Origin: Bacteroides sp.
Lineage (GTDB): Bacteria > Bacteroidota > Bacteroidia > Bacteroidales > Muribaculaceae
Assembly (NCBI GenBank): GCA_014802045.1
Contig: JAAVDA010000013.1
Coordinates: 1-64,000, forward strand
Direction: 5' to 3'
DNA length: 64,000 bases
Positions 1-8,600 of the stretch are shown here, one piece after another (within the stretch, counting starts at the first letter, position 1; each line of letters opens with the position of its first letter). The notes beneath the pieces were generated by a model. The model did no database searches and had not been told where the DNA came from. It worked only from the letters and a program-made list of their open reading frames with translations. The position numbers and the translations under genes are program-made.

Positions 1-963
1 AACCAGACCATCTGGGATGGAGGTGCATCAAAAGCACAAAGAGCGATAGAACGTGCATCGCTGGCCGAATCAAAAGCCGCGCTTGATGTCGAACTATATG
101 CCATCAGAAGCCAAGTGGAAAATATATACTTCGGGATACTTCTTATCCAGGAACAGATGAAACAGACCGAATCTACTATCGAACTGCTATTCGCCAATCT
201 GCAAAGACTTGAATCAATGGTTAGAAACGGCACTGCAATGCAAAGCGACGCTGATATGATAGAGGCTCAGTGGCTGACGCTAAAACAGTCTATGGCCGAT
301 GCCCGAAACGCAATGAAAGGTTACCGCGATGTCCTGTCGGTCTACATAGGAGAAGAACTCGGAGAGCAAATCCTGATCTGTCCCGAAGCAGAGATGCCAC
401 AATCCGCGGAATCGGAACGTCCGGAACTCATACTGTTTGACAAACGGGTAGAAAATAATATGGCCCATATGAAAGCAATTGACACTTCGGTCATGCCGCA
501 TATCGGCTTTTTCACACAGGCCTACTACGGATATCCGGGCTATAACTATTTCGAAAGCATGACTAACCGCAACCTCTCCTTCAACATCATGGCGGGCGTG
601 AGACTGAGCTGGAACGTGGAATCACTCTACACCAAAGACTCAAAACGCCGCAAACTGATGCTCAGTTCAGATATGATCAATGCAGACAAAGAAAAATTCC
701 TATTCAACAGCCGCATCCAGTGTGCCCGCGAGAACAGCGAGATTGAAGCCATTCGCGATGTGATCAAAGAAGATTCCCGCATTGTGGAACTACGACAGAA
801 TGTCAGACACAGCGCTGAGTCCCAACTCAAGAACGGTATTATTGACGCCACCGCACTGCTGTCGAAAATAAATGACGAGAATCAGGCAAAACTCAATTCT
901 GCCTACCATAATATACAACTTATACAGAACATCTATAAACTCAAAAACACCCTCAACCAATGA
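1..963 (+). CDS. TolC-family outer membrane efflux protein (5' end outside window)
   Basis: The reading frame is open from base 1 and ends at the TGA at 961-963, so the gene starts upstream of the window; the GTG at 115 is internal. The visible 320 residues are long amphipathic helices rich in Gln, Glu, Asn and Ala, with the periodic leucines of outer-membrane-factor hairpins. A more beta-like stretch around MPHIGFFTQAYYGYPGYNYF lies between them. In the family this protein forms the trimeric outer-membrane channel of tripartite exporters. The next gene, an HlyD adaptor, overlaps its stop (ATGA), followed by ABC ATPases and permeases, which fits a complete tripartite ABC exporter. No signal peptide can be judged because the N-terminus is missing. 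The substrate is unknown. Confidence 0.85.
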   Translation, partial: NQTIWDGGASKAQRAIERASLAESKAALDVELYAIRSQVENIYFGILLIQEQMKQTESTIELLFANLQRLESMVRNGTAMQSDADMIEAQWLTLKQSMADARNAMKGYRDVLSVYIGEELGEQILICPEAEMPQSAESERPELILFDKRVENNMAHMKAIDTSVMPHIGFFTQAYYGYPGYNYFESMTNRNLSFNIMAGVRLSWNVESLYTKDSKRRKLMLSSDMINADKEKFLFNSRIQCARENSEIEAIRDVIKEDSRIVELRQNVRHSAESQLKNGIIDATALLSKINDENQAKLNSAYHNIQLIQNIYKLKNTLNQ

Positions 964-1847
964 AGAAAACATATATTTTCCTTGTATCCGCCACGCTGCT
1001 TGCATCATGCTCATCGAAGCCTGACTATGATGCCACCGGTATCTTCGAAGCGACTACCGTGACCGTTTCAGCCGAGACCACCGGCAAGATTCTTTCGATC
1101 TCCGCAGAAGAGGGCGACAGTGTAATTGCTGAGTCGCAAGTGGCTCTAATCGACACCACTACCCTCGCCCTCCAGAGACTGCAGATCATGACCGAGCAAC
1201 AGGCCACTGAATCATCTTCGCCCGACATTATAGCACAAGTGGCAAGCCTGCGCACCCAGATAGCACACTGGCAGAACGAGACTGCACGACAGGAACGCCT
1301 TCTTGCCGACGGAGCAACAACCCGGAAACAACTCGATGATGCCCGGACACAACTGAGCACTTTGCGTGACCAACTCTCCGCTCAACTTTCCACCCTCGGC
1401 AAAAACCGTAGTTCGATCTCCGACAACGCCTTAGCACTGCAGTACCGCAGGGAGCAGGTGGAAGACCAGATCAACCGCAGCAAAATAATCTCGCCCATAA
1501 GCGGCACCGTGCTCATAAAATATGCCGAGCCCGGAGAATACGCCACTCCCGGCAAACCGCTTCTCAAACTTGCGGATCTCAACGACATCTATCTCCGCAG
1601 TTATTTCACAGCATCGCAACTCGCCGCCCTGAAAATAGGACAGAAAGTGACCGTGGTGGCAGACTTCGGAGGCAACGAAAAATACGACTATCCCGGCACG
1701 ATAACATGGATTGCAGAGGAAAGTGAATTTACTCCAAAGTCGATCCAGACTCCCGACAGCAGAGCCAATCTTGTCTACGCCGTGAAGATAGCAGTGAAAA
1801 ACGACGGCCGCCTCAAACTCGGCCAGTATGGAGAAGTCAGATTATGA
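960..1847 (+). CDS. HlyD-family periplasmic adaptor lipoprotein (YbhG-like)
   Basis: This 295-residue protein begins with a lipoprotein signal (hydrophobic run, lipobox LASC, Cys17), so it is probably anchored by lipid. Residues about 30-60 form the first half of a biotinyl-lipoyl-like barrel (GKILSISAEEGDSV). Residues about 70-165 are a coiled-coil hairpin rich in Gln/Arg/Leu. The second half-barrel follows (SPISGTVLIKYAEPGEY), then a beta-barrel domain. In the family it bridges the inner-membrane ABC transporter and TolC. Its ATG overlaps the TolC stop by 4 bases, and its own stop overlaps the start of the first ATPase. The order and sizes resemble E. coli YbhG in the YbhGFSR exporter; substrate not inferable. 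Confidence 0.9.
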   Translation: MKKTYIFLVSATLLASCSSKPDYDATGIFEATTVTVSAETTGKILSISAEEGDSVIAESQVALIDTTTLALQRLQIMTEQQATESSSPDIIAQVASLRTQIAHWQNETARQERLLADGATTRKQLDDARTQLSTLRDQLSAQLSTLGKNRSSISDNALALQYRREQVEDQINRSKIISPISGTVLIKYAEPGEYATPGKPLLKLADLNDIYLRSYFTASQLAALKIGQKVTVVADFGGNEKYDYPGTITWIAEESEFTPKSIQTPDSRANLVYAVKIAVKNDGRLKLGQYGEVRL

Positions 1848-2761
1848 GTCTCGTCGCAGAAATAAGGGATGTCAGCAAATCATACGGCAATATCCAAGCT
1901 CTCAGCGAAGTAAGTTTCTCAGTGGAAGAGGGCGAGATGTTCGGGCTTATTGGTCCGGACGGAGCCGGGAAAAGCACGCTCTACCGCCTGCTCGCCACGC
2001 TTCTGGTTCCGGACAGCGGCAGTCTCACCGTCATGGGACATGACACCGTGAAAGACTACCGACTACTGCGTAGACTGATAGGATACATGCCCGAGAGGTT
2101 TTCCCTCTATCCGGACCTTTCGATCTCAGAAAATCTAAACTTCTTCGCATCTCTCTTCGGAGTAACGATAAAAGACAACTACGAACTCATAGCCCCCATT
2201 TTCAGTCAACTTGCCAAATTTCCCGACCGCCCCGCCGGAAAACTATCCGGCGGCATGAAGCAGAAACTCGCATTGAGTTGCGCGCTGATACACAGGCCAC
2301 CTATCCTCCTGCTCGACGAACCGACCACGGGCGTAGACGCTGTGTCGCGCAGCGAATTCTGGGACATGCTCGCCAGTCTGCGCAAGCACGGGATCACAAT
2401 CCTTGTGTCGACATCATATATGGATGAGGCCACCCGATGTGACCGTATCGCCATGATAGACCATGGCAGGATATTGCGCACCGACACTCCCGAGCGGCTT
2501 GTAGCCGGACTTGACGAGAATCTATACAATGCTGTGGCTCCCGATATGTTCCGCCTTCTCTCGGGATTAAGGACACTGCCGGAAGTGATCGACTGCTATA
2601 CTTTCGGAGCCGCGCTCCACGTCGTGGGCACAAATGCCTTCAGCCCCGAAGATATAGTAAGGAAACTTGCCGGGATGGGTATAGAAGGTGTCAGCATATA
2701 TCCGGCAAAGGGAGTGATAGAGGATCTATTCATAAAACTCACACGAAATGACCAACAGTAA
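1844..2761 (+). CDS. ABC transporter ATP-binding protein, first of a pair (YbhF N-half-like)
   Basis: A 305-residue ABC ATPase. Walker A is GPDGAGKST at residues 37-45, the signature LSGGMKQ at 134-140 and Walker B ILLLDEP at 154-160. The Asp in Walker A (GPDG) is also seen in the N-terminal half of E. coli YbhF. The last 80 residues form a C-terminal extension after the nucleotide-binding domain, as in YhiH/YbhF-type ATPases of ABC-2 exporters. All catalytic motifs are intact. Its 3' end overlaps the next ATPase gene by 14 bases, suggesting translational coupling and a heterodimeric pair equivalent to a split YbhF. Inner membrane, cytoplasmic face. Confidence 0.92.
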   Translation: MSLVAEIRDVSKSYGNIQALSEVSFSVEEGEMFGLIGPDGAGKSTLYRLLATLLVPDSGSLTVMGHDTVKDYRLLRRLIGYMPERFSLYPDLSISENLNFFASLFGVTIKDNYELIAPIFSQLAKFPDRPAGKLSGGMKQKLALSCALIHRPPILLLDEPTTGVDAVSRSEFWDMLASLRKHGITILVSTSYMDEATRCDRIAMIDHGRILRTDTPERLVAGLDENLYNAVAPDMFRLLSGLRTLPEVIDCYTFGAALHVVGTNAFSPEDIVRKLAGMGIEGVSIYPAKGVIEDLFIKLTRNDQQ

Positions 2762-3494
2762 CATCGCCATATCGGTGAGAGACCTCACCAAATGCTTTGG
2801 CACCTTCACTGCCGTAGATCATATCAGTTTCGACGTAGGGAAAGGAGAGATATTCGGTTTTCTCGGTGCCAACGGCGCCGGAAAGACCACCGCCATGCGA
2901 ATGCTGTGCGGACTAAGTTATCCTACTTCGGGGAGCGGAACCGTAACAGGATTCAATGTCTGCACGGAAGGAGAGCAGATTAAGCGCCATATAGGCTATA
3001 TGAGCCAGAGGTTCTCGCTCTACGGCGACCTCACCGTAGCACAGAACCTGCGTCTGTTCTCGACCATTTATGGACTGACAGACGGTGAAATCAAAAGTCG
3101 CATGGACATTGTCATGAAAAGACTCGACATGGAGGGAATGGCCGACGCCCGGGTTAAATCCATTCCGGTAGGATGGCGTCAGAAACTCGCGTTTGCAGCC
3201 TCCACTATCCACACACCCGAGATCGTATTCCTCGACGAGCCCACGGGAGGAGTTGATCCGGTGACACGTAGAAAATTCTGGGAACTAATCTATCAGGCGT
3301 CTTCAGAGGGAATGACGGTATTCGTAACGACCCACTATCTCGATGAGGCAGAATACTGCAATAGGGTGTCGATCATGGTAGACGGGCGTATCGCCGCTCT
3401 CAACACTCCGGCGGCACTGAAAGCAAGGTATCATGCGGAGACAATGGACGAAGTATTCCGCACCGTAGCGAAAAACGCACAAAGGTCGGAATAA
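2748..3494 (+). CDS. ABC transporter ATP-binding protein, second of a pair (YbhF C-half-like)
   Basis: A 248-residue ABC ATPase with Walker A GANGAGKTT (40-48) and Walker B IVFLDEP (159-165), followed by the D-loop GGVD. The signature motif is degenerate: IPVGWRQ at 139-145 replaces LSGGQ. The C-terminal half of YbhF-type proteins shows the same kind of change, so this is probably ancestral and not decay. With the previous gene it would form an asymmetric ATPase dimer driving the two ABC-2 permeases downstream. It starts inside the 3' end of the preceding ATPase gene; 16 bases separate it from the first permease. Confidence 0.92.
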   Translation: MTNSNIAISVRDLTKCFGTFTAVDHISFDVGKGEIFGFLGANGAGKTTAMRMLCGLSYPTSGSGTVTGFNVCTEGEQIKRHIGYMSQRFSLYGDLTVAQNLRLFSTIYGLTDGEIKSRMDIVMKRLDMEGMADARVKSIPVGWRQKLAFAASTIHTPEIVFLDEPTGGVDPVTRRKFWELIYQASSEGMTVFVTTHYLDEAEYCNRVSIMVDGRIAALNTPAALKARYHAETMDEVFRTVAKNAQRSE

Positions 3495-3510
3495 CCAATC
3501 AAATAGAGAG

Positions 3511-4557
3511 ATGAATATTTTAGGATCATTGATAAAGAAAGAGGCAATCCACATCACCCGCGACAGACGGACGATGTTCATTACTCTTATCATGCCGCTG
3601 GTGCTTCTCCTGCTGTTCGGATTCGCCATTTCCACCGAGGTCAACGATGTGAAGGTAGCCGTCGCGGTAGACAAGCATACCGACACCACACGCGACATAA
3701 TACAGGCATTGGATGTGAATTCATATTTCACGTTCGAGGGAATAACCGAACCCTCCGAGGTGGAATTACTTCTGAGACAGGGAAAAATCGATGCCGCCCT
3801 CATATTGCGTACTGATGGCGGCGCAACGACATATCAGATAATAGTGGACGCTTCGAATCCTACTGTAGCCCAGGCTGCAGTGTCGTACATATCGGGAGTC
3901 GTGGAGCACCGGACAAGCAGTCCTGTCATCACGCGCACTCTCTACAACCCTCAGATGAAGAGCTCATACAACTTCGTGCCGGGCATAATGGGCATGATAT
4001 TTATCCTGATATGCGCGATAATGACCTCCGTCTCAATCGTCAGGGAAAAGGAGACTGGAACGATGGATCTTCTCCTTGTATCTCCGGTAAGACCCGTAAG
4101 CATACTTATCGGTAAACTCGTGCCTTATTTTATTCTATCGTGCATAATACTTGCCATAATGCTCACTATGGCCTACACTGTGCTCGGTCTGCCTACATCC
4201 GGATCCATTTTCTCAGTCATCGCAGTCTCACTTATCTATATCATTTTGTCGCTAAGCATCGGACTTCTTATATCGACAATGGTCGACAATCAGGTGTCGG
4301 CACTTATCGTGTCGGCCATGCTCTTCCTGGTGCCCGTGATAATGCTTTCGGGTATGATATTCCCTATCGACAATATGCCACTGCCTCTGCAGGGCGTATC
4401 GTGTATCATCCCTGCACGATGGTACATTGCGGCCATGCGCAAACTTATGATACAGCAAATCGGCCTTGAGGGGGTTATCACTGAAGTCCTTGTCATGACA
4501 GGCATGATCTTGGTGTTGTTGCTGGCCCAACTTGGAAAGTTCAATTCTAAAAAATGA
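3511..4557 (+). CDS. ABC-2 type permease (YbhS/YbhR-like)
   Basis: This 348-residue permease has one N-terminal membrane segment (about 22-42), a large extracytoplasmic domain (about 45-165) and five more hydrophobic segments between about 170 and 340. The amphipathic motif SIVREKETGTMDLLLVSPV just after the second membrane segment is the hallmark of ABC2_membrane_3 permeases. It pairs with the following homologous permease; together with the ATPase pair, the HlyD adaptor and TolC they form one exporter. The family includes YbhS/YbhR and YadH-like drug or lipid exporters. Substrate unknown. Confidence 0.9.
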   Translation: MNILGSLIKKEAIHITRDRRTMFITLIMPLVLLLLFGFAISTEVNDVKVAVAVDKHTDTTRDIIQALDVNSYFTFEGITEPSEVELLLRQGKIDAALILRTDGGATTYQIIVDASNPTVAQAAVSYISGVVEHRTSSPVITRTLYNPQMKSSYNFVPGIMGMIFILICAIMTSVSIVREKETGTMDLLLVSPVRPVSILIGKLVPYFILSCIILAIMLTMAYTVLGLPTSGSIFSVIAVSLIYIILSLSIGLLISTMVDNQVSALIVSAMLFLVPVIMLSGMIFPIDNMPLPLQGVSCIIPARWYIAAMRKLMIQQIGLEGVITEVLVMTGMILVLLLAQLGKFNSKK

Positions 4558-4564
4558 ATTCATT

Positions 4565-5659
4565 ATGAATCTTCGCATACTTGGCGCATTGCTGCGTAAA
4601 GAGATTGTCATGATGAGGCATAACCCAATCATTCCGAAAATGATTGTGGGTCTGCCCATACTGGCGCTCCTGATTATTCCTCTGGTAGCCACTTTTGATG
4701 TAAAGGATGTGGAAGTCGCTGTGATAGACAATGATCATAGTCTGCTTTCACGGCGGATCATATCCGATATGGATGCTTCCAAGGAACTCTCCGTCATGGC
4801 CGTAGTCAACACCCATGGAGAAGCAATGGATCTTATCGAAAAGGATAAGGCCGATGTCATCCTTTCGATTCCTCAGCATTTCTCACGCGATATATCTCAA
4901 CTCAATGTTGAGGCCAACGGCGTCAACGCCACAAAAGGAATGCTCGGAATGCAATATGTGGTAAGTTCAGTGTCATCTACCCTTCGGGATGCCAATATGG
5001 AAGAAGGCCGGAATGTGCCGGATTCGCTTGCAAGCGTGCTCTATAGGTTCAACCCCACTCTTAATTTCAAGCACTACATGATTCCGGCGCTTATGGTGTT
5101 TCTTATCATAATGATATGCGGATTCCTGCCGGCCCTGAATCTCGTGAGTGAAAAGGAGACCGGCACTATCGAAGCAATGAATGTGACCCCGGTGAGCCGA
5201 ACTGTATTTGTACTTTCAAAACTTATTCCTTTCTGGGTGACCGGTATACTTGTTATCACAGTCGGCATTCTCATCGGATTCTTCGTCTATGGAGTGGCTC
5301 CCGCAGGCAATATAGCCTGCATCTATCTCGCCGCAATCCTGCTGAGCCTTGTCATGTCAGGGCTTGGTGTGACCATTGCCAACAAGTCGGCCACAATGCT
5401 TCAGACAATATTCGTGATGTTCGCCTTCATTATAATCTTTCAACTTATGGGCGGACTCTTCACTCCTATCGGATCTATGCCAGAGTGGGCGCAATACATC
5501 ACTTATGCCGTGCCCCCGAGATTTTTCAACGAGATAATGCGTTCAATCTATCTGAAGGGAACCACTATCTTCGAACTGCGGAGCCAGTTTATATGGCTTA
5601 CCGCCTACGCAGTGCTGGCAATAACATGCGCCGCACTTACATATCGGAAGAGAACATAA
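4565..5659 (+). CDS. ABC-2 type permease, second subunit (YbhR-like)
   Basis: A 364-residue paralogue of the preceding permease with the same layout: N-terminal membrane segment, large periplasmic domain, five C-terminal membrane segments, and the motif LVSEKETGTIEAMNVTPVS after the second segment. I place the start at the ATG at 4565, eight bases after the previous stop; a longer frame from a TTG at 4532 would overlap the upstream gene and adds residues with no family resemblance. It is the last visible gene of the efflux operon. No clear terminator follows; the next 600 bases are non-coding or degenerate. Confidence 0.9.
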   Translation: MNLRILGALLRKEIVMMRHNPIIPKMIVGLPILALLIIPLVATFDVKDVEVAVIDNDHSLLSRRIISDMDASKELSVMAVVNTHGEAMDLIEKDKADVILSIPQHFSRDISQLNVEANGVNATKGMLGMQYVVSSVSSTLRDANMEEGRNVPDSLASVLYRFNPTLNFKHYMIPALMVFLIIMICGFLPALNLVSEKETGTIEAMNVTPVSRTVFVLSKLIPFWVTGILVITVGILIGFFVYGVAPAGNIACIYLAAILLSLVMSGLGVTIANKSATMLQTIFVMFAFIIIFQLMGGLFTPIGSMPEWAQYITYAVPPRFFNEIMRSIYLKGTTIFELRSQFIWLTAYAVLAITCAALTYRKRT

Positions 5660-5664
5660 TATGC

Positions 5665-6045
5665 ATGCAAGATGTCCGACAACGCACGCAACGGTTTCAA
5701 ATACGTCTCATCTCAGGTATGTCGTTTCTGCTGCATCAGTCGTGCGTGGCACGTAAATCTGGACTAAACATAAAGTTTTACTATATCACCGAGATTCTTA
5801 ACGGCGATGCAAAATATGCACCCATGAGCAAATAGGTCAATCACCTCAAACTCGTCGCTGAATTCATAGCCGATACCCTACATAGAGAGCAACGACCGTT
5901 AACTCTGGGCAGGACACACATGCGTCCTGACAAAGCAGCCTCCACTCTCCTGGAATGGGAAGATATGCGCGATTTTGCTTCCGCAATCAAGGAGCATTCA
6001 CTGTCCGCTATTTTACCGACACTCGTCCGAATTGTATTCGTATAA
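5665..6045 (+). pseudogene. Possible gene remnant with one in-frame stop
   Basis: One frame runs from the ATG at 5665 to the TAA at 6043-6045 with a single internal TAG at 5833-5835. The downstream half reads like a genuine soluble protein: balanced composition with helices such as VNHLKLVAEFIADTL. I do not recognise a family. It lies just after the efflux operon and before the tandem repeats and tmRNA, a typical place for debris of integrated elements. It could equally be chance open sequence, so confidence is low. The intact alternative would be two short unrelated ORFs. Confidence 0.22.
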
Positions 6046-6079
6046 CAAAATCTCTATCAAATTATTAGAGTAGTCATCA

Positions 6080-6137
6080 TTACTATTTCGTTACTATTTT
6101 GATTTTCAAAATTTCAGTAACGAGTTAGTAACGAATT
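6080..6137. repeat. Two pairs of 11-bp tandem repeats facing each other
   Basis: Bases 6080-6101 hold two 11-base copies of TTACTATTTYG in tandem. Bases 6116-6137 hold two 11-base copies of AGTAACGARTT in tandem. The cores are inverse complements (GTTACT against AGTAAC), so two direct pairs face each other across about 14 bases. They lie about 165 bases downstream of the tmRNA 3' end. Such iterons resemble integrase arm sites or repressor operators, but no integrase gene is visible nearby. Confidence 0.6.
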
Positions 6138-6196
6138 TCTGTCTGTTGCGGTCTTTTTTCGGTCTGATGTCGGTCCTTAATCGACACTTTAGGACA

Positions 6197-6233
6197 TTAA
6201 AAAACCGCAAAACTAATTGATAGTCTGCGGTTT
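6197..6233 (-). terminator. Rho-independent terminator of tmRNA
   Basis: On the minus strand an 8-bp stem (AAACCGCA / TGCGGTTT, 6226-6233 with 6202-6209) closes a 16-base loop. It is followed by a run of six T (6204 down to 6199). It lies about 70 bases after the tmRNA 3' end, in the right orientation to end that transcript. Confidence 0.75.
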
Positions 6234-6300
6234 CTTTGTAGTCAAAGCGCCTATAGGGCGATGAGACTTCTTTTGTCCGAAGAAGTTCGGTAGTACATAG

Positions 6301-6696
6301 TGGAGCTGGGGGGAGTCGAACCCCCGTCCAAACGCGGAGTTAATATGCTTTCTACATGCTTAGTTTCTGCTTGGTTTTCGAGCTGCGGCAGGCCGGAAAC
6401 CACCAACCTCAGCCTTAGCCTCTAAGATTTCGGACGCCTCGCGAGGCTCTCGGTGTCCTATTCCCGATTTACCTGCACCGCCTTGTCGATTAGTCTCGGG
6501 ACGACGACAATCGGGCGATGTCTTGTCTCTGCGACTGTCGCGGAGATTAAGCCGATTTACTGTGCTTCAATCAGGCAGCAAGAGCGTAGTTATTTTCGCC
6601 ATTTGAAATTTTGATGTCCCAGATTAAAGAGCGTAGCCATCATTGCTCTGCATGCTTACACACCACCTCTACACGCTGTCAAAACCGGTCAACCCC
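6301..6696 (-). ncRNA. ssrA: tmRNA (transfer-messenger RNA)
   Basis: The minus strand from 6696 begins GGGGTTG and ends CAGCTCCA at 6301; the two ends pair as the 7-bp acceptor stem, with A6301 as discriminator. CCA is not encoded (CTA follows in the DNA). The T-arm reads GGGGGTTCGACTCCCCC. The tag reading frame lies at 6571-6600 and encodes GENNYALAA followed by TGA, the known Bacteroides-type tag with the ALAA degron. The RNA is about 396 nt, pairs with SmpB, and rescues stalled ribosomes while marking the incomplete protein for proteolysis. tmRNA genes are common integration sites, and the flank at its 3' side carries repeats. Confidence 0.97.
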
Positions 6697-6724
6697 ATGA
6701 AGGGAGGAGATAGATGTGAGTTTG

Positions 6725-6755
6725 CAAATTTAGGCATCTTTCTTGAAATATTCAA
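6725..6755 (-). promoter_or_regulatory. Promoter of tmRNA
   Basis: On the minus strand a -7 box TAAATTTG (6732-6725) is preceded by TTG (6755-6753) at exactly 20 bases, the Bacteroidota sigma-ABfr arrangement. Initiation would fall about 20 bases before the mature tmRNA 5' end, leaving a short leader for RNase P to remove. Confidence 0.8.
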
Positions 6756-6915
6756 GAGTTTCTGAAAATTTAACACATAATCAATCTCACACAATCGTTA
6801 TTTAAGGGAAAGCGGACGGATTGTAGAATGGAAAAGGGTGGAGAGGAGGTTTGTTAAAAATATGTAGATAGATGCATAATATTACAAAAAACTATGCAGC
6901 CGGGAGAAAAATCAG

Positions 6916-6923
6916 TAATTTTG
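6916..6923 (+). promoter_or_regulatory. Promoter -7 box for the NhaC-type antiporter gene
   Basis: TAATTTTG matches TAnnTTTG and lies 31 bases before the ATG at 6955. No good TTG -33 element sits 19-21 bases upstream, so this rests on the -7 box alone. Confidence 0.5.
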
Positions 6924-6954
6924 CAGATGATTTGATTCAAGAGATTTCTGAAAG

Positions 6955-8412
6955 ATGACAAAACGAAATATGCCCGCAACTCTCCCTCCGGTGTGGATTT
7001 CAGCGCTTCCTGTAATAGCGCTTTTAGGGGTACTCATAACTATTATAGCTACCAAGGGAGCTGACTCGGTGCAGACCTACAGCTGCCACACTTTGCTTGG
7101 CGCCGCCACGCTGTGTGTGGTTCTCGCATGGATTTCCGGCCATATGAGGCTCAGGATGCTTGCTGCCGGCTTGAAGAAAAGTGCCCAGCAGATTCTTCCG
7201 GCGGTGCCTATCCTCGTGCTCATCGGCACTCTGAGCTCCACATGGATGCTAAGCGGAGTGGTGCCGGCTCTGATTGACTATGGCCTGGAGATTCTGAATC
7301 CGAAAGCATTTCTGGTGCTTACGTGTGCGGTTTGTGCGGTAGTGTCGGTTGTGACCGGCACCTCATGGACCACAATAGCCACCATCGGCGTGGCTTTCAT
7401 GGGCATAGGCACAGTGATGGGCTATGACCCGGCATGGGTGGCCGGCGCAGTGATTTCAGGAGCTTATTTCGGCGACAAGGTGTCGCCGCTGAGCGACACT
7501 ACCGTGCTGGCAGCCTCGTCGACAGGGGTGGAACTGTTCGCCCACATAAGGTTTCTTATGATTACGACTATTCCGGCCATGACTATCGCTCTGCTGGTGT
7601 ATGGCTTCATCGGACTCACCACCGACACCCTCTCCCACTCCCAAAGCGCCGAGATGGAGGAGGCTCTGAGAGCCGGCTTCAATCTCACTCCGTGGGTGCT
7701 TGTGATTCCGGCTCTCACAGGGATTATGATAGCGCTGCGTTTGCGTACAGACCTCACACTGGCTCTGAGCTCCCTCACTGGCCTGGCTGGAATATTTATT
7801 TTCCAACCTGCTATTGTGGAGAGTCTCGGCGGGGGCAGTCTGTGGGCCGATGTGATGCTGGCGGTCAATGTACTGGCCACTGAAACATCGGTCTCCACCG
7901 GCAATGCGCTGCTCGATTCGCTTGTGGGCACCGGAGGTGTGCAGGGAATGCTCCCGACCGTGTGGCTTGTGCTTAGCGCCATGGTGTTTGGCGGAGTGAT
8001 GCTCGGCACCGGTATGCTGCAGAGCCTCACCGGCTCTTTCACCCGGAAGCTGCACAATCCGCGCCGGCTGGTAGGAGCCACGGTGGCAAGCGGGCTCTTT
8101 CTTAATTCATGCACCGGCGACCAGTATCTGTCAATCATCATCGGAAGCAACATGTATAAAAGCTCCTACAAGCGATATGGGGTGAGGCCGCAGACTCTCA
8201 GCCGTTCGCTTGAAGATTCGGTGTCGGTCACATCGGTGCTCATACCGTGGAATTCTTGCGGAGTGACCCAGAGCACAGTGCTCGGAGTGGCCACCCTGGC
8301 CTATCTGCCCTGCTGCATATTCAACCTTATGAGTCCGGTTATGACTCTGATTGTGGCATGGGCAGGATGGAAAGTGAAAGTGGCTCCACGGCCGGTGGCT
8401 CCCGCGGCCTAA
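6955..8412 (+). CDS. nhaC: Na+/H+ antiporter, NhaC family
   Basis: A 485-residue polytopic protein with about eleven or twelve hydrophobic segments. Recognisable NhaC family stretches include GTSWTTIATIG (about residues 135-145), GAYFGDKVSPLSDTT (about 170-184, the conserved Asp-containing motif near the ion site) and NSCTGDQYLSIIIG. In the family it exchanges Na+ (or related substrates) for protons across the inner membrane. It stands alone after the tmRNA gene with its own -7 box. Its stop overlaps by a few bases the stop of a small gene on the opposite strand (convergent). Confidence 0.92.
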   Translation: MTKRNMPATLPPVWISALPVIALLGVLITIIATKGADSVQTYSCHTLLGAATLCVVLAWISGHMRLRMLAAGLKKSAQQILPAVPILVLIGTLSSTWMLSGVVPALIDYGLEILNPKAFLVLTCAVCAVVSVVTGTSWTTIATIGVAFMGIGTVMGYDPAWVAGAVISGAYFGDKVSPLSDTTVLAASSTGVELFAHIRFLMITTIPAMTIALLVYGFIGLTTDTLSHSQSAEMEEALRAGFNLTPWVLVIPALTGIMIALRLRTDLTLALSSLTGLAGIFIFQPAIVESLGGGSLWADVMLAVNVLATETSVSTGNALLDSLVGTGGVQGMLPTVWLVLSAMVFGGVMLGTGMLQSLTGSFTRKLHNPRRLVGATVASGLFLNSCTGDQYLSIIIGSNMYKSSYKRYGVRPQTLSRSLEDSVSVTSVLIPWNSCGVTQSTVLGVATLAYLPCCIFNLMSPVMTLIVAWAGWKVKVAPRPVAPAA

Positions 8413-8600
8413 CGGCGCCGGTTGCGCTCGCGGCGGCGCAGATTGAGATGGAGCAGGAATATGGCCAGCAGCGTGATAGCTATTATGCCGAAATAGTAGA
8501 GATAATGGCCGGCGGCAAGCTCACCGCGGCCTATATAGCTCATCACCCCGAGATATACAAGCAGGATGAGAGGAATCACAACAGAGCGTTTGATTTTCAT
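8409..8600 (-). CDS. Small two-TM membrane protein
   Basis: A 63-residue protein with two hydrophobic segments (about 7-25 and 34-52) and a very basic tail (RRRERNRRR). It starts with ATGA overlap to the exonuclease gene upstream, so it is probably translated with it. Its stop TAG overlaps the stop of the convergent NhaC gene. I do not recognise a named family; small proteins of this kind follow the 3'-5' exonuclease gene in Bacteroidales as far as I recall. Function unknown, inner-membrane location inferred. Confidence 0.7.
   Translation of the reverse strand: MKIKRSVVIPLILLVYLGVMSYIGRGELAAGHYLYYFGIIAITLLAIFLLHLNLRRRERNRRR

Noticed and set aside
1-5659. SusC/SusD-type polysaccharide utilisation locus near GH16, GH95 and BNR genes
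   Set aside because: No SusC (TonB-dependent) or SusD gene is present anywhere in the window; the glycosidases stand as separate units.
5485-5660. Frame running from inside the second permease gene into the intergenic region
   Set aside because: The part before 5660 is a shadow of the permease; only the part after 5665 is reported, as a doubtful remnant.
7464-8153. 229-codon minus-strand frame within nhaC
   Set aside because: Antisense shadow with Ser/Pro/Arg bias; the NhaC motifs on the plus strand are clear.
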